Assembly: GCA_963776055.1 (NCBI GenBank)
Contig: CAVZLD010000013.1
Coordinates: forward strand, 186,001-250,000
Origin: CAVZLD01 sp963776055
Lineage (GTDB): Bacteria; Planctomycetota; Planctomycetia; Pirellulales; Pirellulaceae
DNA: 64,000 nt
Direction: 5' to 3'
Program-made: the position numbers and the translations under genes
Shown: one piece after another, positions 11,101 through 20,971 of the stretch
How the letters are laid out: the number at the start of each line of letters is the position of its first letter
Numbering within the stretch: the stretch's first letter is position 1
The notes under the pieces: generated by a model
What the model was told of the DNA's origin: nothing
What the model saw: the letters and a program-made list of their open reading frames with translations, nothing else
Database searches by the model: none

Positions 11101-13466
11101 ATGGCCGGCAACACGATTCTGACAAATCACGACCGGCTGACAAAGAACTATTACATGTACCGCGATGCGTATGGGTCGGGCGAGTGGAGTCAGTTTCCAT
11201 GGGACATGGACCAAGCTTTCGCCAAGCGGACCGATCCGAATTACTCCAGTGTCTTGTACGGCGACACGGACCATCCGCAAGCCACGGGGCAACCGATCTA
11301 CCAGAACCATCTGCTGGATGCCATTCTGGATACGCCGATCACGCGCGAGATGTACCTCCGGAGACTGCGAACGCTGTTCGATGAATACCTGGTCGGCGGA
11401 TTCTTCGAGACGTGGATCGACCAAACGGCGCCGCGAATCGACGAACTGGCCGCGCGCGACCACGCGAAGTGGGCAGCCGGCAACCTGGCGGCCGGCGTCA
11501 CACGCTTGAAGGATAACTTGGAGTTCCGTCGGCAGCAGCTGCAAGTGGATCCGTTATTGCCCGCGAGCAACCAGGCGTTTGAAACGGTCACGCTGATTGA
11601 TCCGCAGGCCCCGGTGCGTGTACGAGTACCAATGCAAGCGGACGATCTGGCGGGCTGGCTGGCCGCCGGCCTTGAGCTGGACGACTCGCCGGCAGCCGGA
11701 TGGCGGACGGGGACCTCCGGTGTGGGATACGAACGCAATACAGGGTACGAGGCATTTCTAGGCCATCTGTTCCAGGATGCAGAGCAACAGCGTCCGGTCG
11801 CCTTGCTGGAGGATCTCGATCCAGACGGAGATGGAACAAACCAATCGACGACCGTTGTCGCGCGGTTTCCGTTTACCGTACAGGAGCCCGCCGCCTTCGA
11901 TCGGTTGCACCTGCACATGCGTTACGACGACGCGTTCGTGGCTTTCCTCAACGGCGAGGAAATCGCTCGAGCGAATTTCAGCGGAGTACCACGGTGGAAT
12001 ACCGTCGCGAATGCGGGAAACCATGAGGCCACAGAAGAGTTTGAGTTGTTTGAAATCTCCTCTGCACTACGCCCGGGAGGCGCAGAACTACTGCCCGGGG
12101 AGAATGTTCTGTCCGTCTTGATCATCAATGCGAATGCGCAAAGCCCCGATCTGCTCGCGCAACCGGCGCTTGTGGGATTGACCGAAACCGCACCGCTATT
12201 CGACATTACCTTCGGTCCAATGGACGCCGGCTTTCTGAGTGAGACGCCGGAAGAAGAGTACTTCGAGCTACGAAATCTCGGTTCAGTAGCCATTGACCTT
12301 TCCGGCTGGCGTATCCAGGGAGCGGTCGAGTTTGCATTTCAAGCAGGTACGGTTCTCCCGGCCGGTAGCTCGTTGTTCCTGTCACCCGATGTGCGGGCCT
12401 TTCGCGAGCGATCCGTGGCGCCCTTCGCCGGCCAAGGCCTGTTCGTGCAGGGCCCCTATTCGGGCCGTCTGGTGCACGCAGCCGAGCCAATCCAATTGGT
12501 TAACACGTGGCAGCAAGTCGTGTCAGAATATGTGCCAACTTCCCGCCCAACGCCGCTACAACAGTTCTTGCGCGTCTCCGAGTTGCATTACAATCCAGCC
12601 GGTGACGATGCCACCGAGTTCCTGGAACTGTTTCATACCGGCGAGCGACCGCAAGCCGAAACGCTTGACCTGTCGGGGGTAACGCTGACGGATGGCCCGG
12701 CCGATCCGTTTGTACTTTCGGCGGGAACATTGCTTCGCCCTCAGGAATACCTGCTGATCGTCAAGGATCCGGATGCGTTCCAGCGGGCCTATCCACACGT
12801 TCCGCCGTCGCAGGTCGTCGGGCCGTTCGTGGGCTCGTTCGCCAATGGGGGTGAAATCGTCGAGATCCGCGATGCGGAGGACCGAGTTCTGATTCGGTTC
12901 GCGTACTCGGATGATGCGCCGTGGCCAACCGCCGCGGATGGCCACGGGCCTTCGCTGGAAGTCATCTCCTGGGAAGAAAATACCGATCTACCGGAGGCAT
13001 GGCAGGCGAGTCCCAAGACGGTGGGACCCCGGGGCGGCCGCCCGCCGGCCATCTCGCGGGCGATCTGAACGGCGACCAACAAGTCAACGCGGCCGATATT
13101 GATCGGCTGCACCAGGAAATCCGTCGCGGAACACATCAGCCGTTTTACGATCTGACGGGAGATGCCCTTGTCGATGTGGCTGATCGGGAACGACTCGTAA
13201 CGGAAATCCTCGGCACGCGTTTCGGCGACGCCAACCTGGACGGTCAGTTTGACTCGAACGATATCGTCTACATCTTTCAACGCGGTGAATACGAGGACGA
13301 GCTGCCGGGAAACTCCGGATGGTCCGACGGCGACTGGAACGGGGACGGGGAGTTTGACTCGAACGACTTCGTCATGGCATGGCAGTACGGCGGGTATTTA
13401 AGTGAATCGGAAGAGCGGGCACAAGCCGTGATCGATCCGCGGCGGCTCGACCGCCGCCGGCCCTAA
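8160..13466 (+). CDS. large surface protein: LEPR-XLL-type N-terminus, LamG-like, cadherin-like, lamin-tail, CotH kinase, dockerin
   Basis: I place the start at TTG 8160, nine bases after GGAGGG. A basic N-terminus leads to ALENRELLA, an LExRxLL export motif. Domains in order: LamG/concanavalin-like (about 8300-8975), two cadherin-like repeats with LANDLDPEG and DGSFIYQPD (8985-9530), and a lamin-tail domain (9560-9930). A CotH kinase domain (10400-11560) follows, with RGISTVDWPKPKWKFEF, DRLTKNYYMYRD and FPWDMDQAF. Two more lamin-tail domains (12200-12500 and 12560-12960) and calcium repeats (13055-13420) complete it. CotH proteins are atypical kinases of spore-coat and surface proteins; the WDMD and Lys positions are kept, so activity is possible. 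The frame changes at ~9530 and at ~13025, where GGACCCC probably lost an A, restoring VGTPGRPP. The expected length is about 1,770 residues. Confidence 0.85.
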
Positions 13467-13566
13467 TTTTCCGCCATGTCGAGCGGCTACAAAACCCGGC
13501 TGACGGCTGGGACACCGCCCAGCGTCTGTGTAGAATCGGAGGGTCTCTTTCCCCGAGGACCTTTGC

Positions 13567-14546
13567 ATGTCTCAGTCCGTTCGGATCGGCGGCTCTTCGG
13601 CATATCCCTGCATCCTGGGATTGACCGTCGCAGCATGGTTGCTGGCAGCAAACGATCGCTCATTCTGTGCGGCAACGTTTCCCGACCGACCGATCACCGT
13701 GATCGTCTACACGGCCCCCGGCGGCCAACTGGACATCACGGCCCGTAAATTCATCCATGTGGCGAAGGAATTCACGGAGGCAACATTTGTTGTCGAGAAT
13801 CGACCGGGGGCCGGCGGGATCGTGGCGATCGAGCGTGTCTTGCAGATGCCGGCGGACGGTTACACATTATGTGCCTGCACGAAGTCCAACATCGCAAAAG
13901 TCGTGTCGACCAACCGTGTCAAGTACCTGGATGATCTGCACTGGGCGGGCCTCCTGATCAAGGACCCGGAATGCGTCATCACTCGGCGAGGCGGCCCGAT
14001 ACAGAATTGGGAGGCGCTGATGGCCGATGCGCGGAAGCGGACGCGCCCCCAGATTTGGCTCGGCCCGGCCACGGGAGGCCAAGATCACGTGTTTGCGATG
14101 AAGACCTGGGCCCAATTCGGAATCACGGCCGATTGGGTGCCGTTCAGCAGCGGAAATGAGGCCCTGGTTGCGTTGTTGGGCGATCAGGGCACTGCTTACG
14201 TTGGGAACCCGCGCGACGCCGTGGGAAATCCCGAATTGCAGTTAGTCGCGGTATCCAGGTCCCGCCGATTGGCTCAATTCCCGGACGCCCCCGTCTTCGC
14301 CGAACTCGGTGCACCCGAATTGGACAACGAATACATGTGGCGCGGTTTCGCTCTCAAACAAGGGTGTCCGTCGACGGTACTGGCATGGTACGACGAGCTA
14401 TTCCAGCAGGATCACGGAAGACGAGGAATGGCAGAAGTTCTGGGAAAAGGAAGGAATGGAGGTCGTCTACGAAGGCGAGACGCAGTTTGCAAAGGTCGTA
14501 CAACAGGACCTTGATGATTTCCAGACACCATCTCAAGCGACCCGGA
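13567..14546 (+). CDS. tctC: TctC/Bug-type extracytoplasmic solute receptor, frameshifted
   Basis: The ATG at 13567 lies seven bases after GAGGAC. A hydrophobic export segment (residues ~15-38) is followed by FPDRPITVIVYTAPGGQLDITAR and a VVENRPGAGGIVAIERVLQMPADGYTL block, both diagnostic of the TctC/Bug family. These periplasmic receptors bind citrate-like and other organic acids for tripartite tricarboxylate transporters. The aspartate that usually contacts ligand is present in QLDITAR. The frame is lost near 14410 and continues as ITEDEEWQKFWEKEGMEVVYEGET in the next frame. The exact C-terminus is unclear because a further shift occurs around 14520, just before TctB. Adjacent TctB and TctA genes confirm the identity. 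The substrate cannot be predicted. Confidence 0.85.
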
Positions 14547-15118
14547 ATGTTCCAACCGCCAGTCGATCGGGCAGCCGCCTGCTGGATGTGGGTACTGCCG
14601 TTGGTAACGTTGCTGGCGGCCGCCGTCGTGACATGGCATCGGCATCCATCGCCGATCGCAAGATCAACTGGGGCAGATGCTGATCCCTGCCGCAATCTTG
14701 GTCGGCGCGATGTTTTTTCTGGGAAGCACGCTGAGTTTTCCGCATGTCACGGGGGTGGGAGCGGCCGCGGTTCCGCAGTTGTGGATTGCGCTGCTGACTC
14801 CGCTTTGCCTCTACGCCTTCCTCCATCATTCCGCCGAAGCGACAACGACCGACGACGGCCCGCGGCGCACCGATCTGGTGTGGTGCTTCATCGGTTTGCT
14901 GACCCTGTATTGGCTTGGGACCATTTACTTGGGCTACTATCTCAGTTCAGCGGCCTTTCTACTCGCAGCGATGTATTCTGCTGGGTGTTCGGGATCCGCG
15001 CACGGCTGGTTTCGTCGCCGCAGGTTGGCTGGCATTCGCTTACGTGACGTTCGGTGTCTTGTTGGATCGATCCCTCCCGGCAGGGCGGCTTTTCGAGAGA
15101 ATCTCGGGAGGCGGATGA
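14547..15118 (+). CDS. tctB: TctB small membrane subunit of tripartite tricarboxylate transporter, two frameshifts
   Basis: Reading from ATG 14547, a first membrane segment (WVLPLVTLLAAAVVTW) is followed by a shift near 14660 into LGQMLIPAAILVGAMFFLGS, then more membrane spans including LTLYWLGTIYLGYYL and AGWLAFAYVTFGVLLD. A second shift near 14979 is a single extra T (ATGTATTCTGC for ATGTATCTGC). The sum is about 190 residues with at least four membrane spans, as expected for TctB, and it ends at TGA 15116-15118, overlapping the TctA start. Identity rests on topology, size and position between tctC and tctA more than on sequence motifs, since TctB is poorly conserved. Confidence 0.75.
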
Positions 15119-16645
15119 CGCTACCCGATGCGAAAGCGAATACGTTGATGGATCTGCTGCATAACCTCGCACTCGGATTCGAACAAGTCCTCGGTCTGAT
15201 GCCACTGCTGACGATCACGGTGGGTGTCAGCGTCGGCATTCTGATCGGTGCCATGCCGGGGCTGTCCCCTTCCATGGGTGTGGCACTGCTCGTGCCTTTC
15301 ACCTACGCCATGTCCCCGTCGCTGGCCCTGATTCTACTGACAGCCGTCTATCTGGCGGCCGATTACGGTGGTTCGATCACTGCGGTAACGATCAATGCTC
15401 CGGGAACCCCGGCGGCGGCCGTGACGGCGATTGACGGCTACCCACTGACCAAGGCGGGGCGCCCGGGTGTGGGGCTCGGAGTCTCTCTGGTCGCGTCGAC
15501 GGTCGGCGGTCTGGTGGGGACCCTGATTCTGATCTTCTGCTCCGTGCCCCTGGCACGATTGGCCCTTACGTTTCATCCTGCCGACTATTTTGCGCTGGCG
15601 ATTTTCGGTTTGAGTAGCGTGGCGTCGATCGGCGGTCGACGATGGGTCAAAGCGTTGATCACCGCTCTGCTTGGTTTGTTGATCAACACGATTGGTGTCG
15701 ATCCGATCTCCGGAGTGAGCCGATTCACGTTCGGTATCGCTCAACTGTATGACGGCTTCTCACTGATTCCAGCCCTGATCGGATTGTTCGCCATCAGCGA
15801 GGTATTCTTGCAGATTCAACAACAACACTTGACATCCGTGCGGATCGACCAGGCGGAGTCCGGATGGCCGGGATTCCGTGACTATTGGCAACTCAAGGTG
15901 GTCATCTTGCGTTCGTCGGTCATCGGGACGATCATCGGGATCTTTCCTGGGGCGGGGGCCACGATCGCTTCATTCGTCTCCTACGATGTCGCAAAACGTC
16001 TCAGCCGAAAGCCCAGACAGTTTGGCCAGGGAAGCCAGGAGGGAGTCGCTGCGGCCGAAGCAGCCAATAGCAGTTCCGTGGGCGGTGCGCTCGTTCCCTT
16101 GCTGACCCTGGGGATCCCCGGAAGTGCGTCAACCGCCGTGCTGATCGGTGCGTTGATGATTCACGACGTCGTTCCCGGGCCCCGATTGTTTGAGGATCAT
16201 CCGGAAATCATCTACGGTCTGTTTGCGAGCCTGCTGTTCGCCAATCTGATCATGCTGCTGCTGGGTCTGTTCGGCAGCCGCCTGTGGGTTGCGGTGACGG
16301 TCGTCCCGAAGCAGTTGCTCTACCCGATCATTCTGGCCGCCGCCGTCGTCGGTAGTTACTTCGTCCGATCCTCGATGTTCGACGTGGCTTCCTGCCTGGC
16401 CTTCGGTTGCCTGGGTTGGGTTCTCCGCAAGAATGATTACCCGGTCGTACCGATCGTGCTGGGAATGGTACTCGGCGGCGTCCTCGAAGAGAATTTTCGG
16501 CAAGCCGTACTGATGAGCGATTACAGCGATTTTCTTTCGCCGAGGAATCTGCCTCAGCATTCTCGTGATTTCGGTGCTCTCGATTCTGATTCCTGTTTTC
16601 AGTCAGGCGATGAGCCAACGCCGTGGACGAGGCCCCACTCCATGA
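15115..16645 (+). CDS. tctA: TctA large membrane subunit of tripartite tricarboxylate transporter, one frameshift
   Basis: ATG 15115 overlaps the TctB stop as ATGA and is preceded by GGGAGG. The product is a polytopic membrane protein of about 500 residues with family blocks GAMPGLSPSMGVALLVPFTY, LAADYGGSITAVTINAPGTP, FPGAGATIASFVSYDVAKR and EAANSSSVGGALVPLLTLGIPGS, the best-conserved parts of TctA. At about 16552 one extra C disturbs the frame. Removing it gives NLLSILVISVLSILIPVFSQ and a stop at 16643-16645. Without the correction the frame runs into the downstream gene and gives a false 1,095-residue fusion. It forms the transport channel with TctB and is fed by the TctC receptor. Confidence 0.9.
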
Positions 16646-17964
16646 GGACGACTTGCTTGTATCTCGGTTGGTTTTTGCTGCTGTGTTCTGTCGTCCAAGG
16701 TCAGCCAACGGACGGCCGAATCACGCCCGTGGCGTACAGCTTCGTCGATGGCGATTCCGGCGGCTTGGCGGTGGCAGAAGTAAACCATGCCGACGGCAAG
16801 ATCCGAAGAAGCCGGATCCTGTTCCAGTCCGATCGCTGTCGCGAACCACTCAAGGTCCGATGGGGAGCGGACGGCCAGACGCTGATCCTCACGAACCTGG
16901 CGTCCAAGGGCCCTCACCTGTTTCTGATCGATGCCGACGCGGCAGAAGATCCCACGACGATCGAGTTGCTGGGCGCACCAGATGATGTCGCCGTAACCGG
17001 CGATCTGGCAATCATTACTGGCGAGAAAGATTTCTTGGCGGTCGTGAACGTCGCACAGCGGCAGCTCGTCTCACAAGAGGACGTCACGAAGACCTTTGTC
17101 CCACCCGCCAACGCTCCCGAGGATGTCCACATCACTCGCGACGGGCGAACGGCCGTGGTTTCGTTTCAAAAAGACAGTCAGAAAGGCAAAAAGAAGGGCA
17201 ACCGGCTGGCGATTTATCAGCTGCCGCGCATGGGGCGACTCGTGGATCTGCCGTTGGAACGCTCACGACCGGATCTTCACATCTCGGACAATCTCAAGGA
17301 ACAGGGCCCTGGGCCGGAGGTAATCTACGTCTCCGACAAGACGAACACTCTCCTGGTCACCCTGGATCTGTACGGTGCGGTCGCTTTGGCGGATTGGACG
17401 AATGCCCGTCGCGGTCGAGCGGTTCACTGGATATTGCTCAGCACATCGCCCCATGGTCGATGGGGCACCGCTTTTCCCGACCGCGGTTGTCCCTTACTGC
17501 TGGGAGATCACGAGTACTTTCTGGTCTGCAATGCGGGCCAAGAAGGTGGCTCCGCGCTGGTGCGTCTGAAACAGCGAGAGATTGTCTGGCGCCGCGATAC
17601 GCCCCCGGGGCTGGAAACACCCATCTTTTTCCCCCAGCTTCGACAAGCGTTTTCGGTCTGCTCGGGCAAGACGAAACAGCGTGCGTCGGGACGCGTCGAC
17701 AAATCGTTCCATCCGCGTCAATCGCTGTACGTGTTCGACTTCAACTCGTCCACGGCCGTGCAAACCAAGCCGGTAGAAGCCGTACCGCTGCCAGCTTACA
17801 CTTTTCAAATCACGCTTGTGGAGCAACAGCCCCCGCGGCTGCTGCTGGCAATCGGCTCGACACCGGAAGCCGCGGACCGACTGATCACGTACGATCCTGT
17901 ATCTCGAGCCATCCTGGACAACCAACCCGCGGCTGGTCGCATCGGGCGGTTGCAAGCCCACTGA
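16642..17964 (+). CDS. secreted beta-propeller-like protein, last-but-one gene of the Tct operon
   Basis: ATG 16642 overlaps the TctA stop (ATGA). The 440-residue product has a signal peptide (LGWFLLLCSVVQGQ). It then shows repeated blade-like units of the form VRWGADGQTLILTNLASKG, APDDVAVTGDLAIITGEKDF and EDVHITRDGRTAVVSF, typical of the YVTN/WD40-like propellers that read as quantities written onto a strand. A lysine-rich loop (KDSQKGKKKG) lies in the middle. I see no catalytic signature. Translational coupling to the transporter suggests a role in the same process, perhaps substrate binding or scaffolding in the periplasm, but this is inference. Confidence 0.7.
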   Translation: MRTTCLYLGWFLLLCSVVQGQPTDGRITPVAYSFVDGDSGGLAVAEVNHADGKIRRSRILFQSDRCREPLKVRWGADGQTLILTNLASKGPHLFLIDADAAEDPTTIELLGAPDDVAVTGDLAIITGEKDFLAVVNVAQRQLVSQEDVTKTFVPPANAPEDVHITRDGRTAVVSFQKDSQKGKKKGNRLAIYQLPRMGRLVDLPLERSRPDLHISDNLKEQGPGPEVIYVSDKTNTLLVTLDLYGAVALADWTNARRGRAVHWILLSTSPHGRWGTAFPDRGCPLLLGDHEYFLVCNAGQEGGSALVRLKQREIVWRRDTPPGLETPIFFPQLRQAFSVCSGKTKQRASGRVDKSFHPRQSLYVFDFNSSTAVQTKPVEAVPLPAYTFQITLVEQQPPRLLLAIGSTPEAADRLITYDPVSRAILDNQPAAGRIGRLQAH

Positions 17965-17972
17965 CATCCACC

Positions 17973-18599
17973 ATGCTCGAAACAATCGAAATGCGTTGGT
18001 TCTTCCGGTCTGCGCCGCTCGACGAGAGCCGCCATTTCAAGACCACGACCACGGTTCCGCCGCGCACCGACTGGTACGCGATTCCATGCCAGTCCGGTTG
18101 TGGAATCAAACTGCGAGAAGGCCGACTGGAAGTCAAACTACGGCTCTCCCGACACGGACCACGAGAACACGGGGCCTTCCGTGGAGAACTTGAATCATGG
18201 ACCAAATGGGGCCTCGAGTTTGCGCCCGGGGAATCCATGATGGAACATCTGCCGCGACACTCCGGCTGGATCGCGGTACAGAAGCTCCGCTCGCTGCAGC
18301 ACTTCGAAGTCGTCCGCGGACGTGTCCGCCAGGTGGAAGAGCGCCCCATGAACGGATGTGAGTTCGAATTGACGCAACTGCAAGTCGACATGGATCACTG
18401 GTGGACCGTTGGGTTTGAGGCGATCGGCGCAGCGGATCAACTCGAGACGAATCTCACCCGGGTGGCGGAGACGATTCTCGAGCGTGGGGGCCTGGAAATG
18501 CCATTTGTTCGGGCGTGCTCATTCGGGTACCCACACTGGCTGCAGCAGTTTGTCACCCGTCGAGGGTCCGTACGATCACGCCCGTTCGAACCGCGGTAA
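17973..18599 (+). CDS. hypothetical protein, possibly CYTH-like
   Basis: The ATG at 17973 lies nine bases after the previous stop; the open frame extends upstream to 17394 but that part only shadows the propeller gene. The 208-residue product is soluble and starts IEMRWFFR. It then has a Lys/Arg/Glu-rich strand pattern, GIKLREGRLEVKLRL, and a C-terminal FELTQLQVDMDHWWTVGFEA. Alternating charged strands of this kind recall CYTH/triphosphate-tunnel proteins, where basic and acidic residues line a barrel, but the exact ExExK signature is not seen. I would not assign a function beyond this resemblance. Spacing suggests it is the last gene of the Tct operon. Confidence 0.6.
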   Translation: MLETIEMRWFFRSAPLDESRHFKTTTTVPPRTDWYAIPCQSGCGIKLREGRLEVKLRLSRHGPREHGAFRGELESWTKWGLEFAPGESMMEHLPRHSGWIAVQKLRSLQHFEVVRGRVRQVEERPMNGCEFELTQLQVDMDHWWTVGFEAIGAADQLETNLTRVAETILERGGLEMPFVRACSFGYPHWLQQFVTRRGSVRSRPFEPR

Positions 18600-18730
18600 G
18601 CCGAGGATTTCACGGGGCGGCAACGAAGGGGGCAACGCATGAAGGCCCTATTTTCGACCGGCCTCTGAAAGGAGATCAAGGCGAATTGCATCATGCGCCC
18701 GGCAGCGACCGGTCTTGCCCCACAGCAAGA

Positions 18731-20971
18731 CTAGCGGCGACCACCACGGCCTCGTCCGGCTGCGGCGGAACCTCCACCACCTCGTCCCAGGCCCGATAGG
18801 GCACGGCTTGACCGCGAGCTACCCATCGATCGCGAGATCCCCGCCGCGCCGCGTGAGGGAGCGGAACGGCGGATCGCAGGCGCCGACGATCGCCTGGACG
18901 CGGAGGACCGCGCCGAGGGAATCGAACGAGAAGGCGCAGACCGCATCGTGGGCGCGGAACGTGACGGTGCGGAACGTGACGGTGCAGCCGACCGAGTGGA
19001 ACGCGATGGCATATTCAGCCGCGCGCGCGCGTTGGCCAAAGTCGCAGAACGGCTGGGAGTGCTGGATCTTGCCGTTCGGGCGCTGCTGGCGGAAGAGTTC
19101 CGCAGCGAAGGCCGCGCCGTGACCGCTTGGCCCCGTTCCGATGTCACCGGCCGCTGTGTGGTTCGAGTGCTGGGCGTGGAGCGATTTGATTCTCGGACAG
19201 ACGAACTTCGCGAATTGGGCGCAACCGATGCGCGATTGGTACGGGCTTGAGCCCCCGATCGACCTGCACTCGACAGTAACCTGCCTCGCGATGCGTTGCT
19301 GGCGGACGCTGCGGCAGATGGCGTCGCTTCGCGGGACGTCCTTCGCGCGTTCCGGTCAACAACCGCGGGAGCGACGCGCGACCGGGAGGACGCAGGGCGA
19401 CGGTCCACTGCCGAGCGACTCTCCGCACCCGCCCGAGTCGTGGTCCTTCCGCTGGACGATCGGACTTCGCCAGACGAGGCGGTGCCAGTGGCACTCGGAC
19501 CCCCGCGGCGGTTCTGAGCTGATCGCGCGCGAAGCTCGCGACTGTCGACCGGTGCGGAACGCGTTCGCTGGTTTCGATTCGCCGTCGCAGTGGAATTCAA
19601 CTGAGGTCGCTGCCCGCGCACGCCCCGCCCTTGGCGTTCCTGGGTTGTATTTCGTTCTTGACTGGGGCGAACGACCGGATTCGTCGCCCGCGCTCGGTCA
19701 GCAACCGCGCTTTGCCTCGCCCGGTTGGTAGCGGACTGCCTGACGCCTCTCACGACTGCATCTCGCTGTCGCTGATTGCGGACAGTCACCGCTCGCAGCT
19801 GCTCGTTCTGTGGACTCAGCAACTCCCGACGAATGGAATCACGACGCGCCACCGAAGACGACAATCGATTCCGCGTGCTGGCCGAATGAACGAGACGCTG
19901 CGCTCCGCGCGTTGCTCGCGCCGGCCTACCGCCCACAACCACTCGATCGACGCGTGCCGGCCTCGCATCACGATGTGCGCGATAGTAGTCGTACCGATCG
20001 TGCATGTGGTGATACAGACTCACACGATCTCGACCATATCGCCAGCGATAATGGACGAAGAGCGGATCGTATCTTCGATATCGATGATGGTGATATCGGT
20101 ACCAAGGTTGGAAGCCCACTCGAAGATAGTAGTCGTCGTAGTAATCTCCGAAGTAATAACAGCCGTAGCTGGGTCGCGCCCACAGATGGAAGAACACGCC
20201 GCTGACGTCGACGACCACACTCGGTCGGTACACAAAATCAGGGCGCAGAAAGGCACGATGGCGAAAGCGACACGGTGCGTACAGGATGCCGCGTCTCTCC
20301 CAAGCGTAGTCCCAATACCCGGAAACGTAGTTGCAGCCGTGAATTGTGGTCACATAGTGATCGGGAACCCAAACCCAGTTGTCGTGGCAGGGGGACCAGA
20401 AACCAGGCCGCCAAACGTACCGCTGCTGACGCCACTGCCATGTTCCCGGAATCCAGAAATGGTCATCCGAAGGAGCATCACTCGAGGGCCCTTGTTCCAA
20501 CGAGGAAGGGGGCTCTGGCAAAAAAGCCTCGACCGCCTGCGCTTCCACGGGCGCCCACCAACCGGTCGTCCAACGATAGCCCCCGTCGACGGACTCCCAA
20601 CGCCCCGGAATCCACTCCCTCCCCTGCGGTGGATTTCGCCAAACGCCACTGATCCAGATGAAATCCTCTTGTTCATCGTCCCATGACCAGTAGCCCGGGA
20701 TCCACACCGCCTTGGAATCCTCCGCTTGCGTCTCGGGGGCAATCTCCTCGACCGGCGGCGGCGGCTCTTGCGAAATCGTCAACGGATCCTCCACATCCAG
20801 TTGGACCGGCTCGGCGTAGGCCTCGTGGATCGGACCCCGCATGAGCGGCTCGAAATCCTCCGGTACCTCTTCCGACCAACCCTGCTCCGGCTCAGGCAAT
20901 TCGTCAACCTGCCCAAAAACCGCAGAACCCCAGAACACAAGCCCCGCTGATAGGAAGAGGATCGTTTTCAT
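18731..20971 (-). CDS. secreted WXXGXW-repeat protein with a long Arg/Ser-rich basic tail
   Basis: I start at the ATG at 20969-20971, which begins a clear signal peptide (MKTILFLSAGLVFWGSAVFG); the open frame extends 17 codons further upstream. Residues ~90-230 carry at least six tryptophan-rich units such as WIPGYWSWD, WISGVWRNP, WIPGRWES, WIPGTWQWR and WRPGFWSP, the WXXGXW (YXWGXW) repeat. Then comes a Tyr/Arg/His-rich stretch, and from about residue 370 to the end a low-complexity tail of Ser, Arg, Ala and Thr with almost no acidic residues, ending GRGRGGRR. The repeat family is common in planctomycetes and of unknown function. The tail should be strongly positively charged at neutral pH. 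The frame is intact across 2.2 kb, in contrast to its neighbours. Confidence 0.85.
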   Translation of the reverse strand: MKTILFLSAGLVFWGSAVFGQVDELPEPEQGWSEEVPEDFEPLMRGPIHEAYAEPVQLDVEDPLTISQEPPPPVEEIAPETQAEDSKAVWIPGYWSWDDEQEDFIWISGVWRNPPQGREWIPGRWESVDGGYRWTTGWWAPVEAQAVEAFLPEPPSSLEQGPSSDAPSDDHFWIPGTWQWRQQRYVWRPGFWSPCHDNWVWVPDHYVTTIHGCNYVSGYWDYAWERRGILYAPCRFRHRAFLRPDFVYRPSVVVDVSGVFFHLWARPSYGCYYFGDYYDDYYLRVGFQPWYRYHHHRYRRYDPLFVHYRWRYGRDRVSLYHHMHDRYDYYRAHRDARPARVDRVVVGGRPARATRGAQRLVHSASTRNRLSSSVARRDSIRRELLSPQNEQLRAVTVRNQRQRDAVVRGVRQSATNRARQSAVADRARATNPVVRPSQERNTTQERQGRGVRGQRPQLNSTATANRNQRTRSAPVDSRELRARSAQNRRGGPSATGTASSGEVRSSSGRTTTRAGAESRSAVDRRPASSRSRVAPAVVDRNARRTSREATPSAAASASNASRGRLLSSAGRSGAQARTNRASVAPNSRSSSVRESNRSTPSTRTTQRPVTSERGQAVTARPSLRNSSASSARTARSSTPSRSATLANARARLNMPSRSTRSAAPSRSAPSRSAPTMRSAPSRSIPSARSSASRRSSAPAIRRSAPSRGAAGISRSMGSSRSSRALSGLGRGGGGSAAAGRGRGGRR

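Noticed and set aside
14677..17964. A single 1,095-residue open frame covering TctB, TctA and the propeller
   Set aside because: It arises from frameshifts near 14979 and 16552. Correcting them restores separate genes joined by ATGA overlaps, each with its own normal start and end.
17394..17972. N-terminal extension of the CYTH-like frame
   Set aside because: It overlaps the propeller gene in another frame; the ATG at 17973 just after the previous stop is the natural start.
19631..20686. 351-codon plus-strand open frame
   Set aside because: It is the antisense shadow of the WXXGXW gene and has no domain signature or plausible start.
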